This document shows, piece after piece, positions 7,610-16,123 of a stretch of 64,000 nt of DNA; position 1 is the stretch's first letter; each line of letters begins with the position of its first letter. The DNA is from an uncultured Ruminococcus sp. (GTDB lineage: Bacteria > Bacillota > Clostridia > Oscillospirales > Acutalibacteraceae). The position numbers and the translations under genes were made by a program. A model generated the notes under the pieces. The model had not been told where the DNA came from and did no database searches. It saw only the letters and a list, made by a program, of their open reading frames with translations. The stretch is taken from the NCBI GenBank assembly GCA_902800065.1, contig CADCDE010000006.1:20110-84109 (forward strand), read 5' to 3'.

Positions 7610-8350
7610 TTATTTTGCGTGTTTCTTTGACTTTGAAGCTACAAGAGCTGTACCGAGAGATGCAAGACCTACAACTGCAAATACGCCTGCTGTTGCACTT
7701 GAATCACCGGTATTTGTTGTCTGCTGAGAAGGCTGAGACTGCTGAGGAGTCTGCTGTGAAGCCTGAGACTGCTGAGAAGCCTGAGAAACCTGAGACTGCT
7801 GTGGAATCTGAGAAGTCTGAGAAGGCTGTGAAGGCTGTGATTCCACCTTTGCGAGTACATAGCGTGATGAGCCGTCATATACAAACTCGAACTTGCCGTT
7901 TTCAGCTTCAGCAACTTCATTAAGACCGTCTTCCTCTGAGAAGGTATATACAATGTCATAGCCTGCTGCATTTATTACAAACTTAGTGTTGGACAGGTAT
8001 GTAGGAGCTATATCCTCACCGTCTTCATCAAAGAAATAGAGGTCGATAATCTTGCTGTCCACGATGTCAGGCTTTTGTGCGAGAGCAGCTTCAGCGTCAA
8101 CATCTGTAGCAGCAGCAGCACCCAACTTTACAGTTTCAACACCTGTAACAGCATTTGCAGGTATTGTAGCCTCAATTGTTGCATTGTCTACACTTGTTAC
8201 AACTTTGGTATCTTCATTAGGCTTAACATCGGCTGTACCAATATTAGCACTTTCTGACCAACCTGCAGGAAGGGCACTTACGGATATAACAGCAGAAGAA
8301 ACAGCGATAGCTGCAACCATAGCAGCCACGATAATTTTTTTAGTGTTCAT
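7610..8350 (-). CDS. Secreted surface protein with Ser/Gln linker and TGD-type anchor
   Basis: A 246-residue secreted protein of unknown function. ATG 8350 is preferred over the ATG at 8359 because GGAGG sits 9 bases before it but directly abuts the other. The signal peptide ends at SVSA. The mature domain (about 110 residues) is predicted beta-rich from its alternating pattern, with segments such as IDLYFFDEDGEDI and YDIVYTFSEEDG. A Ser/Gln/Pro linker follows, then TNTGD, a hydrophobic stretch and KSKKHAK. The tail and linker closely match those of the starch-binding protein at 3.8 kb, pointing to the same surface-anchoring route. No carbohydrate-binding signature was recognised. Its own promoter lies upstream. 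Confidence 0.75.
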   Translation of the reverse strand: MNTKKIIVAAMVAAIAVSSAVISVSALPAGWSESANIGTADVKPNEDTKVVTSVDNATIEATIPANAVTGVETVKLGAAAATDVDAEAALAQKPDIVDSKIIDLYFFDEDGEDIAPTYLSNTKFVINAAGYDIVYTFSEEDGLNEVAEAENGKFEFVYDGSSRYVLAKVESQPSQPSQTSQIPQQSQVSQASQQSQASQQTPQQSQPSQQTTNTGDSSATAGVFAVVGLASLGTALVASKSKKHAK

Positions 8351-8395
8351 GATAAACATCCTCCTAAATAAATATAAATGATTCTGAACAACAAT

Positions 8396-8425
8396 ATAAT
8401 ATCACATCTGTAACAAGTTTGTCAA
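8396..8425 (-). promoter_or_regulatory. Promoter of the secreted surface protein gene
   Basis: On minus, TTGACA (8420-8425), 18-bp spacer, TATTAT (8396-8401). Confidence 0.75.
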
Positions 8426-8521
8426 TAATTATCTGGCAAAATATATGTTTTTTAATCTGTAAAATAAAGGAAACAAATAAATTTAGTTATTTGTAACTGT
8501 AAAATAATAATAATTACTGAT

Positions 8522-9679
8522 TTATAAAGCTATAAATTCCCTTAATTGCTTTGAGCCGTCAAAACGCAGCCATATATCAAAGGGCTTTACTCCATGAGCA
8601 TTTTCAAAAAGTCCGTAATAGAAATGTAAGTATGAAAGAGCTAATACAATTATCAGAAATCCAATGGCAAGCATTTTTTTCTGTTTTTCGGACGTAAGAG
8701 CGATAGTTTTTCCGTTATAGAGAGTAGTGTTTATTCCTTTTGCAGCAAGTGAACGGTATATCACAGGAACAAGCAGTATCATGAATATTATAAAATAATA
8801 TGAGAATCTCTCAAGTATACTGTGCTTTGACATCGTGACCATTAATATCGTGCATATCAATGAGAGATTTATCAGATATTTATTTTCGTTTGTTACATTT
8901 ATAGTGCCGAATTTTACAAGGAGAAAAGCACATATTATCACAAACAGCGGGAATATCGCATATACAAAAGAAAGTCCTTCGGTGACGAATACAGAATCAC
9001 TGTATTCCTCGTGATAGAAATTTGTCAGGATATTTATAAAGCCCTCCGAGGACATATAGAACCACAGTATAAAATATCCGTATATGATAAGCTCCTTGAA
9101 TTTCGGCTGCATTTTGATGATAAAGTATATCGGAAGAATGAATATTACAGTCTGATGGAACAGTGAAGCAAATAATACAGTCAGTACAAACGGGATAAAT
9201 TTATTTCTCTTTATAAAAGACCATGCAAGCATCAAAAGAGATACGGATATCATCTGACGCAGGAAATTCATTTCCATGAAGAATATGAACAGGTTGACAT
9301 AGAGGAGTGTTGACAGCCAGGGCATCTCGGAGTTTCTGCCGATAAATACAGCCGCAGGGATAACAGCTATGAAGCTGAGTACGCCTATATACCATATATA
9401 GCTCGGAAGGACAAGTCCGAGAAGCTTTGTCAGTATAACGAAGCCTATCTCCCAGTCATTGTAGGTGAAGCTGGTGAAGCCGTCATCACGCATCTGATTG
9501 AAGCCGACAGTGTACATATTATAGTCATAGCCTATATGATTTCTTATTACCATCAGTGCCAGAAGCTGACTGAAGGATATTATTATAAAAAATACAGTTT
9601 TGTTTTTTGAGGGCTTTCTCCAGCAGAAAAGCCATGCCCATAAAATTAAAAGCAGATTGTTTAAAGTGTAAAACAGCAA
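8522..9679 (-). CDS. EpsG-family polysaccharide polymerase
   Basis: A 385-residue membrane protein with about ten hydrophobic segments, matching EpsG/Wzy-like proteins that join repeat units of surface polysaccharide outside the membrane. The family mark is the early RNHIGYDYNMY motif, followed by DWEIGFVIL. Also typical are FFMEMNFLRQMISVSL and SLFHQTVIFILP in the middle. The start is TTG 9679, supported by AGGAG 8 bases upstream. It lies 21 bases after the sugar-phosphate transferase gene on the same strand and presumably shares its promoter. Polymer composition cannot be inferred. Confidence 0.85.
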   Translation of the reverse strand: MLFYTLNNLLLILWAWLFCWRKPSKNKTVFFIIISFSQLLALMVIRNHIGYDYNMYTVGFNQMRDDGFTSFTYNDWEIGFVILTKLLGLVLPSYIWYIGVLSFIAVIPAAVFIGRNSEMPWLSTLLYVNLFIFFMEMNFLRQMISVSLLMLAWSFIKRNKFIPFVLTVLFASLFHQTVIFILPIYFIIKMQPKFKELIIYGYFILWFYMSSEGFINILTNFYHEEYSDSVFVTEGLSFVYAIFPLFVIICAFLLVKFGTINVTNENKYLINLSLICTILMVTMSKHSILERFSYYFIIFMILLVPVIYRSLAAKGINTTLYNGKTIALTSEKQKKMLAIGFLIIVLALSYLHFYYGLFENAHGVKPFDIWLRFDGSKQLREFIAL

Positions 9680-9700
9680 AGGTAACAGCTCCTTTTGAAT

Positions 9701-11092
9701 TTATCTTGAATTTTTTGAAAAAATTCCGTTTGTCAGTGTCTTGAACAATATTTTTATATCAAACAGCAAAGACCAATTTTCGATATAATATATGTCATAT
9801 TTTATCCTTTCCTCAATTGAGGTATCTCCGCCCCGAAGGTCATTTACTTGTGCCCAGCCTGTCATGCCGGGTTTGACATAGTGCTTGACCATATAAAGCG
9901 GGATGGATTTTCTGAATTGCTCGACATAGTAGGGTATTTCGGGGCGTGGACCTACAAGGCTCATTTCTCCCTTAAGTACGTTGAAAAGCTGAGGAAGCTC
10001 GTCTATACTGTATTTTCGTATGAATGAACCGAATTTTGTACAGCGTGAATCGTTTTTTTCAGCCATTGATATATCGTTTTCCGTTTCAATTCTCATTGAA
10101 CGGAATTTATACATAATAAATGGCTTATTGCCTATTCCGACACGTTCCTGTTTGAAAATAGCCTTTCCAGGAGATGTTATCCTGATTATCAAAGCAGTTA
10201 TCAGCATAAACGGTGAGCCTAAGATAAGCATTATCAGTGAAACAATTATGTCAAAGGCTCTTTTTATAAATTTATTGAAGGTATTTTCCAAAGGAACATT
10301 TCTTATGCTCAAAAGGGGCATACCGTCAAACTGTGATATGTATATTCTTGAGGAAAGTCCCGAAAACATATTCGGAAGTATGGAAAATTTTATTCCCCAA
10401 TTTTCGCATATAGCCATGAGATGTCCAAGTGAGGGCTGCAGCTTGTCTGAGAGCATTATAACAGCCTCATCGGGAGGTGCTGTGCGGAAAAAATCTGAGA
10501 TTTTCTTGAAATTTCCCAAATAGTCTATCTTTAAGTGTGAACGTGGTGCAGAATCGAAATATCCTGAAAGCTCAAAGCCCAAATCGGGAGAATTTTTTAT
10601 TTTCTGTATAAAATTTTCCGTACAGTTATTTACACCGATTATTGCGATATATTTTTTATTATAGCCCCTGCTTCGCATATATTTCAGGAATTTTCTCAGA
10701 AATGCCCTGTAAACTATCGCCGAAAAGGTATTTATGAAATAATACAGGACTATCATTACCTGAAATATAAGGAATTTGCCAAACAGTGCAGAAATGACCA
10801 TCTGTGCTATGCAGAAAAACAAATTGGATTTCATCAGATTTGCTGTTTCGACTATGAATTTTGTTGAACGGTATGAACGGTAGAGGTCATAAAAATAGTT
10901 TATTATTATTTGTATGAGAGATACTGTTAAAAGTGTGCCTATTATAATTGTCATATCATAATTGTAATCGCAGAGCGGATCATTATAGAATATCCTGTTT
11001 ATAAAATATCCTGTCGTACAGCTTGCACAGCTTATTATAAAGTCTATCGCTACATGAACGGCGTTCAGCTTTCCCTGATTTTGCTTTATCAA
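9701..11092 (-). CDS. Undecaprenyl-phosphate sugar phosphotransferase (polyprenyl glycosylphosphotransferase)
   Basis: Initiates polysaccharide synthesis by moving a sugar-1-phosphate from a UDP-sugar to undecaprenyl phosphate. I chose TTG 11092, giving MIKQNQGKLN, because AAGGTGG lies upstream and relatives begin this way; an ATG at 11113 without a ribosome site is the alternative. About 463 residues. There are four N-terminal membrane helices, a CoA-binding-like Rossmann domain (YIAIIGVNNCTENF), a fifth hydrophobic helix, and the bacterial sugar-transferase domain. In that domain KRAFDIIVS, FKQERVGIGNKPF, MYKFRSM and the DELPQLFNVLKGEMSLVGPR block are the usual catalytic signature. Sugar type (glucose, galactose or HexNAc) is unknown. 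Confidence 0.92.
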   Translation of the reverse strand: MIKQNQGKLNAVHVAIDFIISCASCTTGYFINRIFYNDPLCDYNYDMTIIIGTLLTVSLIQIIINYFYDLYRSYRSTKFIVETANLMKSNLFFCIAQMVISALFGKFLIFQVMIVLYYFINTFSAIVYRAFLRKFLKYMRSRGYNKKYIAIIGVNNCTENFIQKIKNSPDLGFELSGYFDSAPRSHLKIDYLGNFKKISDFFRTAPPDEAVIMLSDKLQPSLGHLMAICENWGIKFSILPNMFSGLSSRIYISQFDGMPLLSIRNVPLENTFNKFIKRAFDIIVSLIMLILGSPFMLITALIIRITSPGKAIFKQERVGIGNKPFIMYKFRSMRIETENDISMAEKNDSRCTKFGSFIRKYSIDELPQLFNVLKGEMSLVGPRPEIPYYVEQFRKSIPLYMVKHYVKPGMTGWAQVNDLRGGDTSIEERIKYDIYYIENWSLLFDIKILFKTLTNGIFSKNSR

Positions 11093-11134
11093 ACAGTCTT
11101 CACCACCTTGCATATAAAAAACAACTCTCTATTT

Positions 11135-11163
11135 ATTTTAATATATCAAATAATTATAGTCAA
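11135..11163 (-). promoter_or_regulatory. Promoter of the minus-strand polysaccharide genes
   Basis: On minus, TTGACT (11158-11163), 17-bp spacer, TAAAAT (11135-11140). It is divergent from the plus-strand promoter 47 bases away. Confidence 0.65.
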
Positions 11164-11209
11164 CACTTTTTCATTTGATAAAAAAGCCATTTTTTCTAAA
11201 AAAACATGA

Positions 11210-11238
11210 TAGACAAGTTTGGATTATCATGCTATAAT
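11210..11238 (+). promoter_or_regulatory. Promoter of the plus-strand polysaccharide operon
   Basis: TAGACA (11210-11215), 17-bp spacer, TATAAT (11233-11238). Transcription would begin near 11245, so start codons further upstream are excluded. Confidence 0.75.
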
Positions 11239-11274
11239 AGGTTCGTGCAAATAAAATTAATGGGAGTTGAATAT

Positions 11275-12054
11275 ATGCTTGGGAAAAAAATAGATGAATT
11301 TATGTATTATGTCCCTTTTCTGAAAGAAATTATCAAAAGGGATTTCAAGAAAAAATACTATAAAAGTGTATTGGGTGTTGCATGGTCCATGTTAAGCCCT
11401 CTTTTGATGATGATAGTTATAACTATAATTTTCTCGACTATATTCAAGAGAAATATACCGTATTACCCTTCATACTGGCTCGGTGGAAATCTTATATTCG
11501 CATTTGTAATGGACGGCACGAACGGTGCCATGAACAGTATGATACATAATGCATCTCTTATCAAAAAAATGAAGATACCCAATTATTTTTTCTGTATATC
11601 CTCCGTAACACAGCATTTCATAACAATGCTTTTTTCACTTGTACCGTATTTTATCGTGTCTCTGATAATAGGAGTTCCGTTTACCCCGTATATGCCTCTT
11701 ATATTCTTTCCGATAATACTCGCTTATATATTTACGGTAGGTCTTGGAATGTTTCTCTGTGCATACGGTACTTTTCTGCGTGACCTTAATTATCTCTACA
11801 ACATTTTCAGGAGAGTATGGCTTTATGTCACTCCTATATTCTATCCCATAGACATTATCCCCGAAAACTATCGTTTCATGTTCGAGCTGAATCCGCTGTA
11901 TGTATATATATCCATATTCCGTGACTTTGCCATGAACGGAAAAATGCCCTCTGAAAGAATGCTTATTGTAGCGACATTTTACAGTATTCTTACACTTATT
12001 CTCGGCATAGTGACGTTCAAAGAAAAAGAAGACAGATTTTTCCTTTATATATGA
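11275..12054 (+). CDS. Polysaccharide ABC exporter, permease (Wzm/TagG type)
   Basis: A 259-residue ABC-2 permease with six membrane segments that exports lipid-linked polysaccharide or teichoic-acid-like polymer. The start is ATG 11275 with GGGAG upstream; a longer frame from 11206 runs across the promoter and is rejected. Family features are the amphipathic N-terminus LIKRDFKKKYYKSVLGVAWSM (seen as IKRDFKKKYYKS), SMIHNASLIKKMKIP, and the C-terminal VTPIFYPIDIIPENYRF and FELNPLYVYISIFRD stretch. The gene is followed after 13 bases by its ATPase partner. The pair most resembles Wzm-Wzt and TagG-TagH; which polymer is exported is not known. Confidence 0.93.
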   Translation: MLGKKIDEFMYYVPFLKEIIKRDFKKKYYKSVLGVAWSMLSPLLMMIVITIIFSTIFKRNIPYYPSYWLGGNLIFAFVMDGTNGAMNSMIHNASLIKKMKIPNYFFCISSVTQHFITMLFSLVPYFIVSLIIGVPFTPYMPLIFFPIILAYIFTVGLGMFLCAYGTFLRDLNYLYNIFRRVWLYVTPIFYPIDIIPENYRFMFELNPLYVYISIFRDFAMNGKMPSERMLIVATFYSILTLILGIVTFKEKEDRFFLYI

Positions 12055-12067
12055 GGTGTTTTTTACT

Positions 12068-12901
12068 ATGATAGACCTTTCAAACGAAGCAGTTGAAATA
12101 GTTGCTCCTGTTATAAACGAGAGTCTCAGAACAGGAGATTTTTATGATGATGACGAGGATGTATGTGTTGATGTCAGGAATGTTTCCGTGATGTTCAATC
12201 TCAGTAAAAACCGTGAGGACGGCTTGAAGGAATATTTTATAAATATGATAAAGGGCAGAGTCAGCTATGACGAATTCTGGGCATTGAGAAATATCAGCCT
12301 GAAAGTCCATAAGGGAGATGCTCTTGCACTTATAGGACAAAACGGATCAGGTAAATCCACTCTCCTCAAGACCATTGCAGGCATAATAAAGCCCACTCGT
12401 GGCAGTGTCGAAGTCACGGGCAGTATTGCTCCTCTTATAGAAATGAGCGGAGGCTTTGACCGTTCCCTGTCGGCAAGGGAAAATATATTTCTTGTCGGAG
12501 CAATGCACGGACATACCCGCAAATATATGAAAAAAAGATTTGATGAAATAATAGAATTTGCGGAGCTTGAAAAATTTGTTGATGTGCCGATAAAGAACTA
12601 TTCCTCCGGCATGGTGTCAAGACTGGGTTTTGCCGTTGCTACCTGTGTCAATGCAGATATAATAATAGCCGATGAGGTTCTGGCAGTCGGTGATGCAAAA
12701 TTCCGAATGAAGTGTGAAGCACGAATACAGGAAATGCTCAAGGGAGGTACAACTATCCTGTATGTATCACACAGTGCCGCACAGGTCAAAAAATTATGCC
12801 GTACAGCCGTATGGCTTGAAAAGGGCTGTATCGTTGACATGGGCAATGCCGCTGAGATATGCGACAAATATATGCAGTCCATAAAAAACAGTGAGGAGTG
12901 A
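12068..12901 (+). CDS. Polysaccharide ABC exporter, ATP-binding protein (Wzt/TagH type)
   Basis: A 277-residue ATPase that powers the neighbouring permease. ATG 12068 is chosen for the GAGGTG 9 bases upstream; a GTG at 12056 overlaps that ribosome site. Motifs in order are Walker A (GQNGSGKST), the Q-loop region with APLIEMSGGFD typical of polysaccharide exporters, the signature YSSGMVSRLGF (SSGM instead of LSGGQ, as in Wzt/TagH), Walker B (ADIIIADEVLAVGD) and the H-loop histidine (YVSHSAAQV). There is no extra C-terminal glycan-recognition domain of the kind seen in long Wzt proteins. Confidence 0.93.
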   Translation: MIDLSNEAVEIVAPVINESLRTGDFYDDDEDVCVDVRNVSVMFNLSKNREDGLKEYFINMIKGRVSYDEFWALRNISLKVHKGDALALIGQNGSGKSTLLKTIAGIIKPTRGSVEVTGSIAPLIEMSGGFDRSLSARENIFLVGAMHGHTRKYMKKRFDEIIEFAELEKFVDVPIKNYSSGMVSRLGFAVATCVNADIIIADEVLAVGDAKFRMKCEARIQEMLKGGTTILYVSHSAAQVKKLCRTAVWLEKGCIVDMGNAAEICDKYMQSIKNSEE

Positions 12902-12948
12902 GAAGTGAAAAGTGAGAAACGAAATATCTGCTTTTCACTGTTCTTCAA

Positions 12949-14073
12949 ATGAAAAATAAAAAAATATTGATATGTGCATCAAGGGTATCTCATATAATAA
13001 ATTTTCATCTGCCGTACATAGAGTATTTCAGGAATAAAAATTACAGGGTGGATATTGCGGTTGAGGGAAAAACAGATAATTCCATGATAGACAACTGCTA
13101 TGATATGAAATTTACTAAAAATCCCTTTTCACCCGATAATCTGAAAACCATCAGGCTTTTGAAAAAAATCATGTCTGAAAATGATTATGATATCATATAC
13201 TCAAATTCAACTCTTGCGGGTGCGGCATCAAGAATGGCTGTGAAAAGTCTGAAAAACAAGCCTTACTTTGTGCATATATCACACGGATATATGTTCGGTG
13301 AAAACGACGGTCTCAAATCGAAATTATATCTTTTAGCGGAAAAGCTGACTGAAAAAGTTACAGATAGTCTTGTTGTTATGAACAGTGAAGACCTGGCACT
13401 TGCGGAGAAATATCATCTTGCAAAGAATATACATTATATAAACGGCATGGGATTGATACCCGAAAATTTCCCCGAAATTTCCGATACGGAAAAAATTACT
13501 ATTCGCAAAAATCTTGGTGTTTCAGATGATATGAAAATGCTTTTGTGTGTCGGGGAATTTTCCAAAAGAAAAAATCAGACGGCTGTTATAGAAGCCTTAA
13601 ATATGCTTTTGAAGAAGCATAAAAATATCATGCTTGTATTTGCAGGTGAAGGAGGTATGCTTGAAAACTGCCGTCAGCTTTCACATAAATATGAGCTTGA
13701 TACTAATATAAGATTTCTCGGACAGGTGCGGGATATTTATAAATTATACAGATGCAGTGATATCCTTGTCACAGCATCGAAAATGGAAGGTCTGCCCTTC
13801 AATGTCATGGAGGCACTTTATTGTCATCTGCCCGTTGTGGTGACTGCTATAAAAGGCCACAGTGACCTGATAATGCACGGAAAAAACGGTCTTCTGACAG
13901 ATATCGGCTTTATGGATATATACTCGAAGCTGGATAATATATTATCTGACGAGAAATTGTATTCAGCGATAAAAAAGAATACATTTCTTGATGAAAAGTA
14001 TCTTATAGAGAATGCAAAGCCTGAGCTTCTGAAAATACTTGATAAAGAATATACGGAGGAATTTGTTACATGA
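12949..14073 (+). CDS. GT4-family glycosyltransferase
   Basis: A 374-residue GT-B glycosyltransferase, probably adding a sugar to the lipid-linked repeat unit on the cytoplasmic face. The N-terminal half has ILICASRVSHIINFHLPYIE and a VHISHGYMFG stretch. The C-terminal half has LLCVGEFSKRKNQTAVIEAL, IRFLGQVRDIYKLYRCSDIL and the nucleotide-sugar E-x7-E region (SKMEGLPFNVMEAL). It resembles EpsD/EpsF-type enzymes. The ATG at 12949 lacks a clear ribosome site; the 47-base gap before it holds an 8-bp stem (12905-12912 with 12931-12938) that may affect translation. Its stop overlaps the next start by 4 bases. Confidence 0.88.
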   Translation: MKNKKILICASRVSHIINFHLPYIEYFRNKNYRVDIAVEGKTDNSMIDNCYDMKFTKNPFSPDNLKTIRLLKKIMSENDYDIIYSNSTLAGAASRMAVKSLKNKPYFVHISHGYMFGENDGLKSKLYLLAEKLTEKVTDSLVVMNSEDLALAEKYHLAKNIHYINGMGLIPENFPEISDTEKITIRKNLGVSDDMKMLLCVGEFSKRKNQTAVIEALNMLLKKHKNIMLVFAGEGGMLENCRQLSHKYELDTNIRFLGQVRDIYKLYRCSDILVTASKMEGLPFNVMEALYCHLPVVVTAIKGHSDLIMHGKNGLLTDIGFMDIYSKLDNILSDEKLYSAIKKNTFLDEKYLIENAKPELLKILDKEYTEEFVT

Positions 14074-15338
14074 AAAAAAATGTTTTCTGTATTGCCTTGA
14101 TATTAATGGTTATTTTAAGTCTTTTCTCATTGCCCGTCAGTGCAGACGAGGAAGCACTTTCAATTAGCAATAAAAATATAAATCTGTACATAAATCAAAG
14201 CTATCAGCTTTCTGTTACGGGAACGTCCTCTGATGTGACGTTTAATTCACAGGATACAAATATAGCTGAGGTCAGCGGTGACGGTACTGTTACAGCGAAA
14301 GGTCTCGGTTCAACGGTAATATCGGCAAATGCAGACAATGGTCAGAAGGCAGAATGTAAGATAAATGTATTGAACGGTGTTTCGCCGAGAGAGATAATTA
14401 TTTCCGCACAGGATGTGACACTGAAAGTCGGTGAAAGCTACACCATAAAAGCCGAGGTCAAGCCCAAGGAAACCAATCAGAAACTGACCTTTACCACATC
14501 AGACAGCTCTGTTGTAAAAGTTGACCAAAACGGTTATATCAAAGCACTCAAACCAGGTGTTACAGTTGTTACAGTGAGTTCAACGAGTGATGCAGTGACA
14601 AAAAAATGTATTGTGAAAGTCAATGCCAATACCGAACAGGAAGGAGCAAATGTTTCCGTCAAAGGAGCGTTATATTCCATTGCAGGTGAAAAGAAGGTAA
14701 ATATGACAGTCGAACTCCGAAATTCAAGCGGTTTTAAGCGTACTGTCACAGACGAAAACGGTGATTTTTCTTTTACGGGAGTAAAACAGGGGGATTATGC
14801 TTTTTTGGTGTATAAGAATGAAAATGACCTTACCCCCACCGCAAGAACACAAATATCTTTGGGAGCATATAATCTTATTATATCATGTATAATTAATGAA
14901 AATGATGTAGTTATTCTCTATCGGAATAATACTGCCATTGCTTCTGATATAAAAGATATAGTCCTTTCGTCAAATAATGTTTCCCTCAAAACGGGTGATA
15001 CTTATGATATGACCTGCCGTGCAAAGCCGTCAAATGCAGTTTTGCCGACAGTTATGGGAGAATCCGAAGATGAAAGTATCGCAACAGTTGACGCAGACGG
15101 AAGAATAACAGCCATTGCGGAAGGAAAAACGACTATTACATTTACAACTGTTGACGGGAGATTATCAAAATCATGCAAAGTAACTGTTTCAGAATCTCAG
15201 GGTAATAAATACAGCTGGCTTATAATTACCATTGAAAGCGGTATTATGCTGTTGCTGGTAATTGCCTTTTTCATAAGATATATAAAATTTATAAGAAACA
15301 AATATAAGGAAGAATTCAGGATAGATGAGGAGGAGTAA
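14070..15338 (+). CDS. Membrane-anchored protein with bacterial Ig-like (BIG2) domains
   Basis: A 422-residue secreted protein held by a C-terminal membrane helix. It has a signal peptide (VFCIALILMVILSLFSLPVS, cut near SADE). Three BIG2-type domains are visible from the recurring pattern of an L-x-x-G strand, TxxSSDxSVA-like turn and VTAKGxGxTVISA strand: near residues 28-108, 109-190 and 305-375. Between the second and third lies a carboxypeptidase-regulatory-like segment (TVTDENGDFSFTGVKQGDYA). The C-terminus has one helix (SWLIITIESGIMLLLVIAFF) and a charged tail. It is translationally coupled (ATGA) to the glycosyltransferase, so it may be a structural or assembly partner of the glycan; this is inference. 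Confidence 0.82.
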   Translation: MKKNVFCIALILMVILSLFSLPVSADEEALSISNKNINLYINQSYQLSVTGTSSDVTFNSQDTNIAEVSGDGTVTAKGLGSTVISANADNGQKAECKINVLNGVSPREIIISAQDVTLKVGESYTIKAEVKPKETNQKLTFTTSDSSVVKVDQNGYIKALKPGVTVVTVSSTSDAVTKKCIVKVNANTEQEGANVSVKGALYSIAGEKKVNMTVELRNSSGFKRTVTDENGDFSFTGVKQGDYAFLVYKNENDLTPTARTQISLGAYNLIISCIINENDVVILYRNNTAIASDIKDIVLSSNNVSLKTGDTYDMTCRAKPSNAVLPTVMGESEDESIATVDADGRITAIAEGKTTITFTTVDGRLSKSCKVTVSESQGNKYSWLIITIESGIMLLLVIAFFIRYIKFIRNKYKEEFRIDEEE

Positions 15339-15340
15339 TT

Positions 15341-16042
15341 TTGATAATTGCGGGAATAGTTGCAGGAGGCACAGGCTCAAGAATGGGCGGAGGCGAATTG
15401 CCGAAACAGTTTCTTGAGCTTGCACTGAAGCCTGTTTTTATATATACAGCCGAGAAATTTCTCAAATATGCTGATGCCGTTGTTATAGGAATGAATCCCG
15501 ACTGGATAGACTATGCAAATGAATTGCTGGAAAAATTTTTTCACCACAAGGAAAAGATATTTCTTGTCAAGGGCGGTTCGGACAGAAATGAAACTGTAAA
15601 GAATATAATATCCTTCTCCAAAGAATCCTTGAAATGCATTGACAGTGATATTATCCTGACACATGATGCAGTCAGACCTTTTGTAAGTGATGAAATTATA
15701 TATGAAAGTATCTCGCGGATAGAAAGATGTGATATCTGTACAGCGGCAGTTCCTGCAACGGATACAATAATAGTATCATCTGACGGTGAAACGGCAGACA
15801 GCTTTCCGAACAGGGCTGAGATATTCCTTGTGCAGACTCCTCAGACATTCAGAATAGGGGATTTTGAGGACATATATAACTCTCTTTCTGATAATGAGAA
15901 AAAAATTGCAACAGATGTATGCAGGCTTTTTAAATCAAAAGGAAAAAAAGTTCTGCTGATAAAAGGAAATCCCAAGAATATAAAATTAACTTATCCTTAT
16001 GATTATCAAACAGCTAAAATAATAGCTGAGTCCATAGTTTAA
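15341..16042 (+). CDS. IspD/TarI-family cytidylyltransferase
   Basis: A 233-residue nucleotidyltransferase that couples CTP to a polyol or methylerythritol phosphate. It starts at TTG 15341 with GAGGAGG upstream. Motifs are the glycine-rich AGIVAGGTGSRMGG, PKQF, the VKGGSDRNETV stretch, LTHDAVRPFV, and VQTPQTFRI followed by TDV near the C-terminus. The family holds IspD (isoprenoid synthesis) and TarI/Bcs1 (CDP-ribitol for wall or capsule polymers), which are hard to tell apart. The extra G in MGGGELPKQF and its position as last gene of a polysaccharide operon favour a TarI-like role. No tarJ-like reductase is adjacent. Confidence 0.82.
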   Translation: MIIAGIVAGGTGSRMGGGELPKQFLELALKPVFIYTAEKFLKYADAVVIGMNPDWIDYANELLEKFFHHKEKIFLVKGGSDRNETVKNIISFSKESLKCIDSDIILTHDAVRPFVSDEIIYESISRIERCDICTAAVPATDTIIVSSDGETADSFPNRAEIFLVQTPQTFRIGDFEDIYNSLSDNEKKIATDVCRLFKSKGKKVLLIKGNPKNIKLTYPYDYQTAKIIAESIV

Positions 16043-16074
16043 ACTGTCGGTTTATTTTCAAGCTGAAAATAATA

Positions 16075-16083
16075 TGTTATAAT
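16075..16083 (+). promoter_or_regulatory. Extended -10 promoter before the unknown 351-residue gene
   Basis: TGTTATAAT, an extended -10 box; the -35 region (TTTCAA near 16056) is weak. About 40 bases upstream of the start. Confidence 0.55.
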
Positions 16084-16123
16084 AACCGTACAATAAAAAA
16101 TTAATACAGTGAGGTGCGGTCTT

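Noticed and set aside
11206..11274. Longer N-terminus for the ABC-2 permease
   Set aside because: The extra codons run across a good promoter (11210-11238); the ribosome site points to ATG 11275.
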